Part shown: in pieces, positions 37,704 to 48,589 of the stretch
Layout: every line of letters begins with the position of its first letter
How positions within the stretch are numbered: the stretch's first letter is position 1
Assembly (NCBI GenBank): GCA_028386065.3
Contig: JAKUCV010001313.1
Location: 1 to 64,000 of the forward strand
Reading direction: 5' to 3'
DNA: 64,000 nucleotides
Source of the DNA: Turnera subulata
Lineage: Eukaryota > Streptophyta > Magnoliopsida > Malpighiales > Passifloraceae
Position numbers and translations under genes: made by a program
Notes under the pieces: generated by a model
What the model saw: the letters and a program-made list of their open reading frames with translations, nothing else
Told to the model about the DNA's origin: nothing
Database searches by the model: none

Positions 37704-40700
37704 TGTAACGCCCCGGTTTTCCATTTTAGGATTTATAAAGAAAATCCCGAATTCCGGTAATGGAAATGAAATTTGATTTATTTTTCCTTTGGATTCATTA
37801 ATTTTAAGCAGTAATATGTCATTTTTGAGCTTCGTCGGACCCAAACCGTGTTTCGGGATGAAACGCGACGTTTAGGTAGCTTTGGTTTGAAACTGCGTCG
37901 TTTTGGGTTAAAAAAAAAAAAAAAAAAAAAAAAAAGGCCCTGGTCAACTGAGGCGGGTTGACCGCGCCAAGCCAACGACGCGTCGTCGGCTGGCGGGTCA
38001 AGCCCTAACCCCAGCTGCCTTCTCCTTCTTTTTCCCCTTCTTTCTTTTTCTCCCTCACTTTTCTTTTTCTCCTTCCCTACCGTTGCCTCTCCACCGCCGC
38101 CTCTGCAACGGCTCTTGTCCCCCACCGTTTTCTTTTTCTTCTTTTTTATCTCTCTTTCCCTCATTTCTTCCTTCCCTTCTTCCCTCAAATCTATTCCCTG
38201 CAAACCATTCCACCTCCTCTTTTTCCTTTCGCAAACCCCGCCGCCGCCATCACCTATTGCTCTTCTCTCCTCCTCCCTTCGAACCGCCGGCACCACAAGT
38301 TGAACGGCGAGAGCTCGAGGTCGACCTGGCCGTGACAAACGAGAGGAACCAAGAGCAAGCTTGGCCCCGTCTCGCGTACGGCAGCACCCTCAACGAGGTA
38401 AGCTAACAATTCCTCTTCCTTGATTCCCCTCTGTTTCGCCTTTCGATTTGTGGTTCGTGCTGAATTGATTTCGGTCTGGGTGGTTTTGTGTGTTGTTTTC
38501 CGGCGGTGGTTGTGTGTGTGTGGGGTGGATGGTGGTGTGTCTGGTGGCGGCTGGCTTCGTGGATGGTGGCGTGTACGCGGTTGTTGTTGGGTTTCCGGCG
38601 GGCTGGTGGTGTGCGATGGGCTCGGTTGGCGGGTCGTGTTGCTGGTGGCACTGTTTACCGATGGCAGTGTGGGGATGTTGCTTCCGGTGAAGCTGTAGGA
38701 GTTTTTCCGGCAGGTTGGCAGCGTTTTCCGGGTAAGGATCCTTTACCACAACTTGTTTCTTATTTGGTTATAATCTGTGAGTTGGGTTTCGAGTTGAATG
38801 TCGTGTTGGGATGTTGTTTGAAAGGTGGCAGATTCGTTGGAGTTGGTTGTTGGCTGCTTGGGTGATTTTCCGGCGAGGACTTGACCGGAATCCGGCGAAG
38901 GGGTACTGTTCCGGCGAGGCTCGGAAATTTTCCGGCGAAGCTCGGGTTCTGACCAGCAGACAATAATTCTCGTTTTACGAGTGTAGACGGTATTATCCTT
39001 GTTTTGTCTTGGTTATACCATGTATTTAAATTTTGGAATTTTAATTTACGAAATACATTTATTTATATTTGTACATTAGTGAATTACGGTTTACCGAGAG
39101 CGGAGAGTTAGAGTGAGTGTGGCCGGAAAGAGTTACCGACACGTAGAGAAATTAGGCCGATCAACTCTTGGGCTCGGAAACGACTTTAGGGCGGTTTTAG
39201 GAAAAAACCGAGCCCAAGCCCAGTAATCTCAAATTGAAGCTTAGCATATTAAAAATGGACTTAAAGGAGTAGACTTAAGACCTAATCTCGGATAAATAAC
39301 TCACGGATGTTAAGAACGGGCTCGAAGCCCAATTTCATAATCGGTAAAATATGAACTTAAGGGAGTGGGCCCACGGGCCGGAATTTGTGATTAAGAATTT
39401 AGTGGGCCTTAGGCCCGAGAATTGATAACGAACTTAACCGATGAACCTTAGATCCGTGATCATTGGAGTTATGAAAAGATAAAGATATTCTTTTTGGACT
39501 TAGACCCGGAAATCAAGTAATCGGATAGTTAGGGTCGAGAGTTACTCGATTAGAGCTTACCTTTAGCATACATGCACGTTTTTGCTTCTAAAATGGGTTT
39601 AGTGACTATATCATGTACCGGTGTTCAGGCACAGGAGATACCCCGGGAGCTGTAGACTCGGATCGGGGAGAAGTCATAAACCACATTTTGAGGTGACATT
39701 ACAAGTCTTCTTATATATGTTTTGTGAATGCATGTTGGTGTGGTTTGTTTGTTTACTTGCCTTGTTTGCTACATGCGATAATTGGAATTGTATGCTTGAT
39801 TGACTTACATGTCTAAATCCTACATGAGAAACTGTTATATACTACGTAATACACTTTTGGTGATAATATGTGGTTATGGGCCGAAGGCCCAGATGATACA
39901 GGGGCGCATACACACTTCCCTGAAAGACATAATGTACTTCTAACAGAAATATAAAGGTTTAATTAAGAATAAAATACTAAATTCTATTGTGGTGTCGGTT
40001 GGTAGCCCCGAGGAGGGTTGGGTACCTCGGGTCACATTATGCTGTTTAGCATGCCCAGGGGATGTAGGTGCACCCCTGGAAGACTTGCACCGGTTAGGTG
40101 TGTCTGAGTGCACCCTCAGGTAGCTAGCGGCCACTTGAGAGTTTTCAGTGGTTTTGGCCTCAGAATCTACCCCTTCTGAGGTTCGACATTTGGGTTTCAC
40201 ACCCTGATCTGATCAGATGCGCTACCGAGACTTGACTCACAGTAGAGGGCCCATAATAATAAAAATAATGATAATGATAATAATAAGATAACGCATTTGA
40301 GCTCAAACAATACGAGCTATAATACAATAAAACTTTTATGTGATAGTGTGTGATTCTGATTTGCTTGTATGCTGTACTTGTGCTCGTGAGCTACTCACCC
40401 TACGAGCGTGACTTCACTTACATGTATATTTAGACTTTTAATGTTCACTGAGTAGGCGACTCACATAATCGCCACCGTTGTTTTTCAGACTTTAGTTAGG
40501 GTGCAGACTCACTTATACCTCGACTCGGAGATCAGACGCAGTCACTTCAGCAGGTAGTTGTGCATTATCTCTGGGTGGGATCCATAGGGCCATATGCATG
40601 ATATTTTCTACCTTGAGTATTATTATTACTTTTATCTTCCGCTGCATGATAAATAACTCGAGATGTCATAAATGTTTTATCTTTATATCGGCAGTTGGCC

Positions 40701-40927
40701 GGAGATGATTTGTGATGTTATGTCGGCGTGATGCCGTGATGGCTTATTGTTTGTTAAGCCGGATGATCTCGTTATATTTTTATGACATCTCGTTGTTGAT
40801 ACATTTTCATGGAAAATGTTTGTGTACCGAAGCATCGGTTTTTGTACCCCGGGTTTCAAGAGGATTTTGATAACTCTTTTTCTTTTAATTATATTATTTT
40901 TATTTAATTTGGGTACGGGCTTCCACA
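37704..40927 (+). mobile_element. Nested solo LTR, 3224 bp, with 5-bp target-site duplication
   Basis: It starts TGTAACGCCCCGG and ends GGGCTTCCACA (TG...CA). CGACC stands directly before it (37699-37703) and directly after it (40928-40932). The family differs from the surrounding LTR. It has a GC-rich, pyrimidine-rich exon-like stretch to a donor at 38398, an acceptor at 39628, a 64-nt mini-exon to a donor at 39693, and an acceptor at 40488. No gag/pol lies inside, so it is either a solo LTR from recombination or a very long LTR left alone. It is a clean, younger insertion. Confidence 0.92.
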
Positions 40928-41006
40928 CGACCGGATGGTTAGAGACTGTTTTGTGGTGGCCATGATCTGAGTTACTTGTGATGGACATGTTGATGCCGGT
41001 TTGATT

Positions 41007-41237
41007 GGGATGTTGATCCCTGAGATTGTTATTGGGATGTTGATCCCTGAGATTGTTATTGGGATATTGATCCCTGAGATTGTTATTGGGATGTTGATCC
41101 CTGAGACTGTTATTGGGATGTTGATCCCTGAGATTGTGATTGGGATGTTGATCCCTGAGATTGTGATTGGGATGTTGATCCCTGAGATTATTATTAGGAT
41201 GTTGATCCCTGAGATTTGATATTGGGATGTTGATCCC
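41007..41237. repeat. 27-bp tandem array in LTR A2, about 8.5 copies
   Basis: The unit GGGATGTTGATCCCTGAG plus ATTGTTATT repeats from 41007 at 27-bp spacing with point changes; the last units are slightly longer. Each unit contains the inverted repeat GGGAT/ATCCC around GTTG. It lies before GCCTGGTACGACCTTAGCTT, the same place where copy A1 has its unrelated array. Confidence 0.93.
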
Positions 41238-41942
41238 GGGTTCTTTTTGATCTGGCACCATAACAGGTTGATAGCCTGGTACGACCTTAGCTTATCCGTG
41301 ACGGGGGCCAGGGAGATAAAAATTGGAATAATAATAAAGTCTTTGGTATGCTTGGGACGAGTCTTTGAGTCTGGTCTGTCTTATACGGTATTGTCTTTGG
41401 TATGGTTGTGACTATTGTCAGTATTTCTTCTTTGAAGTATTATAGTTGCATATTGATTGTCTATCCTTCGTCGGTGAGCACTTCGGACTCACCCCTCACC
41501 TGCGGGCTTTCATCCCGTAGGATGAGTTATTTGTGGTACAGGTTTGAAGCATTCCAGACAGGCTGCGGCGTTATCCCTTGGACAGGGCTCGGATCCATAG
41601 TTTGCATCAGTGTCGCATACAGTGTCTTGTGAGTCATTAAGTCTTCCGCTGTGCATTATTTTTACTATTGTTGGGGCCATTGGGCCGGATATGATGTTAT
41701 CATTGTTTTTATTTTGGGCTGATGAGCCCGAGTTTCTGTTGTATACACTGTATGCTGGGCTTGTTTTGGTTGGGTCGTCACAGTTTCGGCACTTGTTTAC
41801 TGTGTACGGTAAATACGGGTCGGGGCGTTTCATAAATATTATAAGTCAAAGAATGCTCATATAGGTAAATAAAGAAAAAATTATCAATAAGTCTATATTT
41901 TATAAAATATATGAATATATCTAAAAAGTAGATAACATAATT

Positions 41943-42877
41943 GTAACAACCCGGGTAAAATTTTCGTCATTTCACCGAGTTGTTTTAACTCTCACAGTGG
42001 TAAATAAAATTTTATCGCGGTTAATCGGGAATTCTACCGCGATGAGTGGATCTGAGAATTTTACCGGGAGTAATCGACCTTCGGAACCTAAACCTGAATT
42101 CCACCAATACATCTGAAGATACCTTGTGGTTACCGTGCCTCGTTTTCAAAGCCGAGCATTGTCCGACATTTCAAGTATTTGTTTTATATAGACTTTTCCA
42201 TAACGTTCTCTCTTTACGGAATTTTTATTATTATTACTATGGTTATTATTATTATTTCTATGGATATGTATATTATCGTTATTTACTTGTATTATTATTA
42301 GTAGTAGTACTAGTGCTTTTATGGATATGGTTGATATTTTAATTATTACTATTATTATTATTTTTATATATTATTATTAGTATTGTTAGTATTAATATTG
42401 TTATTATTAATTTACAAGATATTAATATAATTTTCTAAATTACAATTTTAGAGATAATATATTTTTATTTTCATTTCATTTAACAAATGTGCTTTTGAAA
42501 TTTAATTCAGAATTTATTGAGAAGTTTTAAATGGTTTCAAAAAAATTAAATTTTTGGAATAAAAATCAAGTTTACGTATGGAACACAGGTTTCATTGACG
42601 TTTTACCCTAAACGACGTAGTTTTAGTAAAGTTAAAACATAAAACACAAAACAATCCGCGTTCTGACCAAGGGCTTATGAGTGTCGGCTGAACAGCTCAC
42701 TGAACGTCCAAAACGACGTCGTTTTGTGTGTTGTCAAGGCATAATTAGTGCTCGACAACACCAAGTTGCCACCCACCTCCTTTTATTCTTTTCCTTATCT
42801 TTTCTATTCTTTTCTTTCTTTTTCTTCCCCTTTTTCTTTCCAGCTCCTCCACCACATTTTCCCTTATTTTCTTCCCC
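41943..42877 (+). repeat. Partial LTR of a third family (B)
   Basis: It starts TGTAACAACCCGGGTAAAATTTTCGTC, a typical Gypsy LTR 5' end, and continues through AT-rich TTATTATTA microsatellite sequence (42218-42365) and two AACGACGT(C/A)GTTTT boxes (about 42612 and 42710) to a TC-rich stretch. It is cut where the minus-strand LTR A3 begins near 42880. The 3' end is missing. Confidence 0.65.
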
Positions 42878-42879
42878 TA

Positions 42880-45450
42880 GACGCCCCGACCCGAATTTAC
42901 CGTTATTCATAGTAAACACGTGGGACTTTATACTATTACAGGAACCATACCAGTTAATTATCCCAACCAACATTATATTACAGAACCAATTCACAACACC
43001 AACATACGGAGACATTATTACATCAAACGACAAAGCAGAAAGACAAATATAAACAACAGTAGCGGAAGACTTAACACAACACAATAGCATATAATTGTAG
43101 TGCATCGCGGGGTGGATCCGAGACTGGCAGAGGGTGCGCCACAGCTAGCCTCGAACGTACCTGTACTACGCACAGATCATTCTACGTGACCGGGTCACGT
43201 AGGCAAGGGGTGAGTCCGAAGTGCTCACCGGGTAAAATCCATAAGTAAAGACAAATATGCAGGCAACCAATATTAACCAAGTCACAAAGAAACAAACAGA
43301 AGTTCATACCACTTACCAGAAAGTATTCCGTGTTATCCTGGACACACTATCCGATTTTATTAGCAGGGCCCCTATCACTAGTTAAATGTTGGCCGTCGCC
43401 AGGTAGCCGATCTAGCTAGACCCAGGGTACTCCCCGTAACAAAAATCAACAAACCGGCACCAAGGAACGGACACCAAGCACACTTCCCCCGGTGCCAAAA
43501 TAATAACCAGGTACAGACAGGGAGCGGACACCAAGCACATCTCCCCCAGCACCAAATAACAAAACAGGACTACCATCAGGCTGTACCAACATTTATTTGT
43601 GATACTAAACGTCTAAGTGATTTCATTTTATTATTAAGCTCATATCCTGTTGTCCAAACTTTACTAATCAACCCGAGCAGGCTCTCGGCCTCTCCGCTCG
43701 ACCAAAATAATAAACAATTCAATAACAATATTCCCGGTACCCGGTATGATCATCAATAATAATTGATTCAACAACTCATAACATCGATATCAACAGCAAG
43801 CAGCACAATCACAACAAACCATTAACAAATCATTCACAGCCACAATAGTAGTATCATACCAGCAAAAACAATCCACAATTACAAACAGCAACTTGGTATT
43901 ATGGGCGACATATTTATATTTACTTATCCTCACCTTGGCCTATATACTCCTCGGGGAACTCGTCAGTTGGTTCCGGTTTCACGTGCTCGTTCACGTTATC
44001 AACTCCTAACAGCAAATATATACATTCACATAAAATGCACAAATAATTGTAATGCAAATGATACGATGTAACCCACTCGGTTATTTATCCCGGTTTATAC
44101 CCCATTGTCATCATCATTCACCATTTAATTACATAGGCCGGAAATATTATACTATAATTATATCCGGTTACTATTCCAGTATTTAATACTTGATAATACC
44201 CTTTTCAAAATTATTTCTATAAAATAATTATTATTATCTTTTCCAAAATTATTTCCATGAAGTTATAAACCACTTTCCAATTAATTCCATATTATATATT
44301 TTTTTTCCAGAATTCATATTTATTTTTCTTTTCCTTTTTTTATATATATATTGGACTGGGCCCGTGAATAGCGCCAGCCAAGCCTTGTACAGTGCCAAGC
44401 CCAGACCTCAAACTGAGGCCCAGGCGCAGGCCCGCGTAATTAGGCCCAGCAACCAAGAGCCCAAGCCCACACAACCCATCAGCTCTAACCCATTACTATC
44501 CGGGTCGGACCCACTGTAACGGGTTGACCCGCGCCATGTCCAGCTCCTGCACTCACCTTGCAGTGACGGCGGCGCGAGGTTGACGGGCAAGGCGAGACGA
44601 CGGTAGCTTGCGGCGTGCTGGTGGCGGCAGTGTCGGGTTGCAGGCGACGATGGCAGGTTTCACGCGGTCGGCTTCTTGTGATGGTGGCGACCAGCGACGA
44701 GGACGATACGGCGGCGACCCTGAGTGCAGTGGGTGCTGCGTGCGGCGGCGCGACGACGGTGGTGACTCAGGTGGCAGCAGTGGTGGTTGGTCGTGAGGTG
44801 GTAAAGGTGGCAGTATGGTGGTGGTCTCGGGTTCACGGGTTGTGGTTTCTCTTTTTCTTTTTTTTTTTCTATCTTTTCTGGTTTTGTGTAACTGGAAATA
44901 ACACTGGGTGGTTTGGGTTTTGCAGGGAATCTGGGCAGAGGCAGAGGGAAGGATTGAAAACTGGGTATGGTTTTTGGTTTGCAGGTGACGAGCAGAAGGC
45001 TGCTTTTATAGGCAGACAAAGCTGGGGTGTAGAGGAGAAGCTGGGTTTCTTCCTTCTCAGGGAAGGAGAAGCTTGTCGGGGGCAGCGTCCAAGTGAAGAA
45101 GAAGCTTCACAGGTGGCGGTGTGAACGGGAGAAAAATGAGGTGCAGGCGTGTGGTGCACTCTCAACCGGGTATTGTCCGGACCAGCAAATAACTAAAATA
45201 CCCACTTTACTTTATTTCTGGTCCGTTCTTTTAAGGTTATACCTGACTTTTTTTAAGATTCCTGGACCCAAAAAATACCAACTTCGGTCTGTAAAATTCG
45301 CAAAGAAATCTAGAATGTGGGACAAGAGTCAGTTTTAGAATATGATGCATAATTTACCTTAAAATAATTTCCCAAGATTATTTTACATGGTAAATTACTG
45401 TACAAAGCCTTTTACAGTCCCGGTAAAATAATTTTTCCCGGGCTGTTACA
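42880..45450 (-). repeat. 3' LTR of the Tekay-like element, copy A3 (about 2.57 kb)
   Basis: On the minus strand it runs from TGTAACAGCCCGGG (45450) to ACGGTAAATTCGGGTCGGGGCG near 42880, the same ends as copies A1/A2. This ties that LTR family to the Tekay-like pol. Landmarks on the minus strand are TATAAAAG (45010-45003), a GC-rich stretch to a donor at 44556, a mini-exon-like piece 44005-43934, a GGTGCTGGGGGAGATGTGCT-type repeat around 43460-43560, the twin hairpins (43229-43182) and an acceptor at 43161. Confidence 0.85.
45003..45010 (-). promoter_or_regulatory. Probable LTR A3 TATA box
   Basis: TATAAAAG (minus strand) sits at the same relative place as TATTTAAA in copy A1, before the GC-rich exon-like part of the LTR. 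Confidence 0.5.
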
Positions 45451-45461
45451 GTCTTCCCCAC

Positions 45462-47612
45462 TTAAGGAATTTCGTCCCCAAAATTCGGTCCTGATTTTGT
45501 GAAGAGATGCGGGTATTGGGACCGCATATGTTCCTCAACTTCCCATGTGGACTCATTCGCTGAATGCTTGCTCCACTTGACCTTCACCATAGGAATGGTG
45601 CGTTTCCTTAACTGTCGCACTTCCCGGGCAAGAATTCGTTCCGATACTTCTGTATAGGTAAGATCTTCTGCAACTTCAACATCAACTGGTGTCACAACAT
45701 GACTAGGATCCGAACGATACCTACTTAGCATAGAGACGTGGAACACGTCATGTATACGTGACAGCTCATCAAGCAACGACAACCTGTAAGCCAAAGGTCC
45801 GATCTTCTCAACAATCTCATATGGTCCAATATATCGTGGACTCAACTTCCCACTTTTACCGCATCTGATCACACCTTTCCAAGGTGCAACTCTTAAGAGG
45901 ACCTTCTCACCAACGTTATACTCCATCTCACGTCGGTGTTTGTCGGCATAACTCTTCTGCCGATCTTGAGCAGCTCTCATACACTGCTTCACTGTCTGGA
46001 TCTTATCCACTGTTTGCTTGACCAAGTCCGGACCAATGATCAATCTTAAACCTTCTTCATCCCAGCAAACCGGACTTCTACACTTCCTTCCATAAAGAGC
46101 TTCAAAAGGCGGTATCCCAATACTGGAATGATAGCTATTGTTGTAGGCAAACTCGGCCAAAGGCAAGTATTTGTCCCAACTCCCACTGAAGTTGAGTGCA
46201 CATGCCCTAAGCATATCCTCCAACGTTTGTATAGTGTTTTCAGACTGTCCATCCACCTGTGGATGAAAAGCAGTACTGAAGCTCAGCTTAGTTCCCAATG
46301 CTGCTTGTAAACTCTTCCAGAAACGTGACGTGAATCTGGGATCTCTGTCCGAGACTATGGACTTTGGAATACCATGTAGTCTCACAATCTCAACAACATA
46401 CTTTCTTGCCAATGTGTCCATGGTGTCGGTTTAGCGGATAGGAAGGAAATGAGCTGATTTTGTTAATCGGTCTACAATGACCCAAATAGCATCATGTTGC
46501 TTCCGGGTCATCGGTAACCCAACCACAAAATCCATGGTGATCATCTCCCATTTCCACTCTGGTACTGACAACGAACGTATTTTGCCGGCTGGAGCTTAAT
46601 GCTCGGCCTTCACTTGCTGGCAAGTAATGCATCTTGCAACATACTCAGCTATGTCTTTATTCATGCGAGGCCACCAGTAATGGTTCTTCAGATCTTGATA
46701 CATCTTGGTACTTCTAGGATGCATTGCGTATGGTGTCATATGTCCTTCTTCAAGAATCCGATTACGCAAATCACCGACGTTGGGTACACATATCCGTTTC
46801 CCAAACATCAGTGCACCATCTTTGGCTATACGAAAATGGTCCTCTTTCCCGGTACTTACTCCTTCCTTCAGCTTGATCAGGCCAGGATCTCCATCTTGTA
46901 GTTATACTATCCATCCTCTTAGGTTAGACTTGACACTCATGTGTGCCAGTAAGGCTCCAGTGTCGTCAACTACTAAGTCAACTCCCAATTTCCTTAACTC
47001 GATGAGTGAGGATATCGAGTAATTAGTGGAAGCATCTTTTGGTTGTCTCCGACTCAACGCATCAGCTACTACATTAGCCTTTCCTGGGTGATACTCGATG
47101 GTACAATCATAATCATTAAGCAACTCAACCCAGCGTCTTTGTCGCAAGTTTAGCTCCTTTTGAGTCATGATGTACTTAAGACTCTTATGATCGGTGAAGA
47201 TCCGACACTTCTCTCCAAATAGATAGTGTCTCCAAATCTTTAGAGCCAAGATCACAGCTGCCATCTCTAAATCATGCGTCAGATAGTTCTTTTCATGAGG
47301 CCTTAGTTGTCTAGATGTATAGGCAATTACTCGACCTTCTTGCATCAGCACAGCTCCTAAGCCAAGACCGGATGCATCACAGAACAACACATATTCCACT
47401 CCTGACTTTGTACTGTTAAGACTGGTGCCGTGGTTAGCTTCTTCTTAAGCTCTTCAAAGCTTCGTTGGCATTCTGGACTCCAAGCAAAACCTTGCTCTTT
47501 CCTTAGTAGCTTGGTCATGGGACTAGCTATTAAGAAAAAACCTTCAATAAACCTTCGATAATATCCTGCAAGACCAAGAAAACTCCTGACTTCGGATACA
47601 TTCTTAGGAGGC
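45462..47612 (-). pseudogene. Tekay-like pol remnant: RT end, RNase H, integrase, chromodomain
   Basis: In coding order: an RT C-terminal piece ([17 protein letters not shown], about 47590; KKLTTAPVL, about 47440), a frameshift near 47400, RNase H ([38 protein letters not shown]), integrase zinc finger (HPRSTKMYQDL...CITCQQVK, about 46700), integrase core (MDFVVGLPM, IVSDRDPRFTS, FHPQVDGQSE), the GPYEIVEKIGPLAYRLSL segment, and a chromodomain (RILAREVRQLRKRTIP...VKVKWS). The ORFs 47399-46902, 46808-46596 and 46421-45462 share one frame but are separated by stops near 46902, 46596 and 46433. It is not functional. Confidence 0.92.
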
Positions 47613-48325
47613 TCCTACTCCGATGAAAAAAAGGGGAGAAATATTGCTTGCAAAGGAAAAATAGATTAGATATATATATATATATATGAGAAGGAGGAGG
47701 TGAAAAAAAAAAAAAAGAATAGTAGGAGGAGGAGTGTAGTGTAGAAGAAGGGCACATTGGCGTGGGTTTTTTTTGGTACAATTTATTTTGAAGCGGGCTT
47801 TGTATTTTATTTTTGATTTTGACAATAGATATTAATATTATTATTTTATTTTTATGTAGCTGCATAGATAGGGTTTGCCCTCTTTACGACTACTAATTAA
47901 ACCAATTCAACTTGGTGAACCGATTGACGTGGTTTTATTATTTTCTTTTATTGGCAATAGAAAAAAAAAAAAAAAGGGGGAGACTCTTCTCTTCTTCTTC
48001 TTCTTCTTCTTCTTCTTCTTCCTCTCTGTTTTGTTGTTCTTTTTTCTTAATTGGGGAATTTAAAAGAAGAGCAAACCCTAGCTAAGCCAATAGCCACAAA
48101 TTTCGCTGACTGATCCATACTCTCACATCGACACCGAAGCCCTAATACATACATATATATTTCCAATTGTTCCCGCGAATTGAAGACTCCCGACGACATT
48201 GTCGTCATCCCAGAGAGAGAGATTTTAGAGGACCATTGAATTCCTTTTTTTTTTGGTTGATTAATTTTTTTTGGTTTTGTTTTGTTTTTTTTGGTTTATT
48301 GGGTTGTTGTGGTGGAAGAGAAGGA
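47613..48325. other. Promoter and 5' UTR region of the Alfin-like gene
   Basis: It begins at the broken edge of the Gypsy element. It holds a TA run (47670-47687), A/T homopolymers, and a TTC microsatellite at about 47991-48021 in what is likely the 5' UTR. No other gene. Confidence 0.5.
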
Positions 48326-48557
48326 ATGGAGGGAGTACCGCCTATACCTCGAACCGTTGAAGAAGTGTTCAGTGACTTCAAAGGCAGACGCGCTGGCTTA
48401 ATCAAGGCTCTCACTGCTGGTTTCTCCTTCTACTCCTTTTCTCTTTGCTTCTTCTTCTTCTTCTTCTTCTTTTTTTTTTTTAAAAAAAAATTTATGCCTT
48501 TTTGTCTTTAGTTATTCCTGTTTTTTGCTTCGTTCCCGTTGCCTCTATTTTGGCTCC

Positions 48558-48589
<32 letters not shown>

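Larger units (their letters stand above)
35358..41832 (+). repeat. Long Gypsy-type LTR, copy A2, split by a solo LTR
   Basis: It begins at GTACCGGGACTG and ends CGGTAAATACGGGTCGGGGCGTTTCA, with the same internal blocks as copy A1. The segment 37704-40927 is a later insertion. Without it and one target duplication the LTR is about 3.2 kb. Family landmarks are a GC-rich stretch up to a donor at 36155, a mini-exon-like piece 36990-37064, a private 27-bp tandem array (41007-41237), the twin hairpins (41473-41521) and an acceptor at 41541. No internal retrotransposon genes are attached. Confidence 0.82.
42880..47612 (-). mobile_element. Truncated Tekay-like (chromovirus) Gypsy element
   Basis: Read on the minus strand: the end of the RT, RNase H, integrase, chromodomain, a polypurine tract (AAGTGGGGAAGAC, about 45451-45463), then a complete-looking 3' LTR. 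Everything upstream of the last part of the RT (gag, protease, most of RT, 5' LTR) is missing, with a sharp edge near 47612. The chromodomain and the GDEIP end just before the polypurine tract fit the Tekay/Del clade. It is inactive. Confidence 0.87.

Noticed and set aside
38083..38865. Coding exons inside the solo LTR
   Set aside because: The open frames are pyrimidine-rich or GT-rich low-complexity readings with overlapping alternatives in other frames; no domain is visible.
41007..41237. CRISPR-like array
   Set aside because: The 27-bp units are contiguous without unique spacers, lie in a plant LTR and degenerate gradually; it is a minisatellite.
31913..41832. A1 and A2 as the two LTRs of one element
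   Set aside because: Only about 750 bp of AT-rich DNA lies between them, with no primer-binding site, polypurine tract or coding domain, and the copies differ clearly, including unrelated tandem arrays. Separate insertions or a heavily deleted element are more likely.
48001..48063. Short protein in the Alfin-like 5' UTR
   Set aside because: It is Phe-rich from a TTC microsatellite and not conserved.
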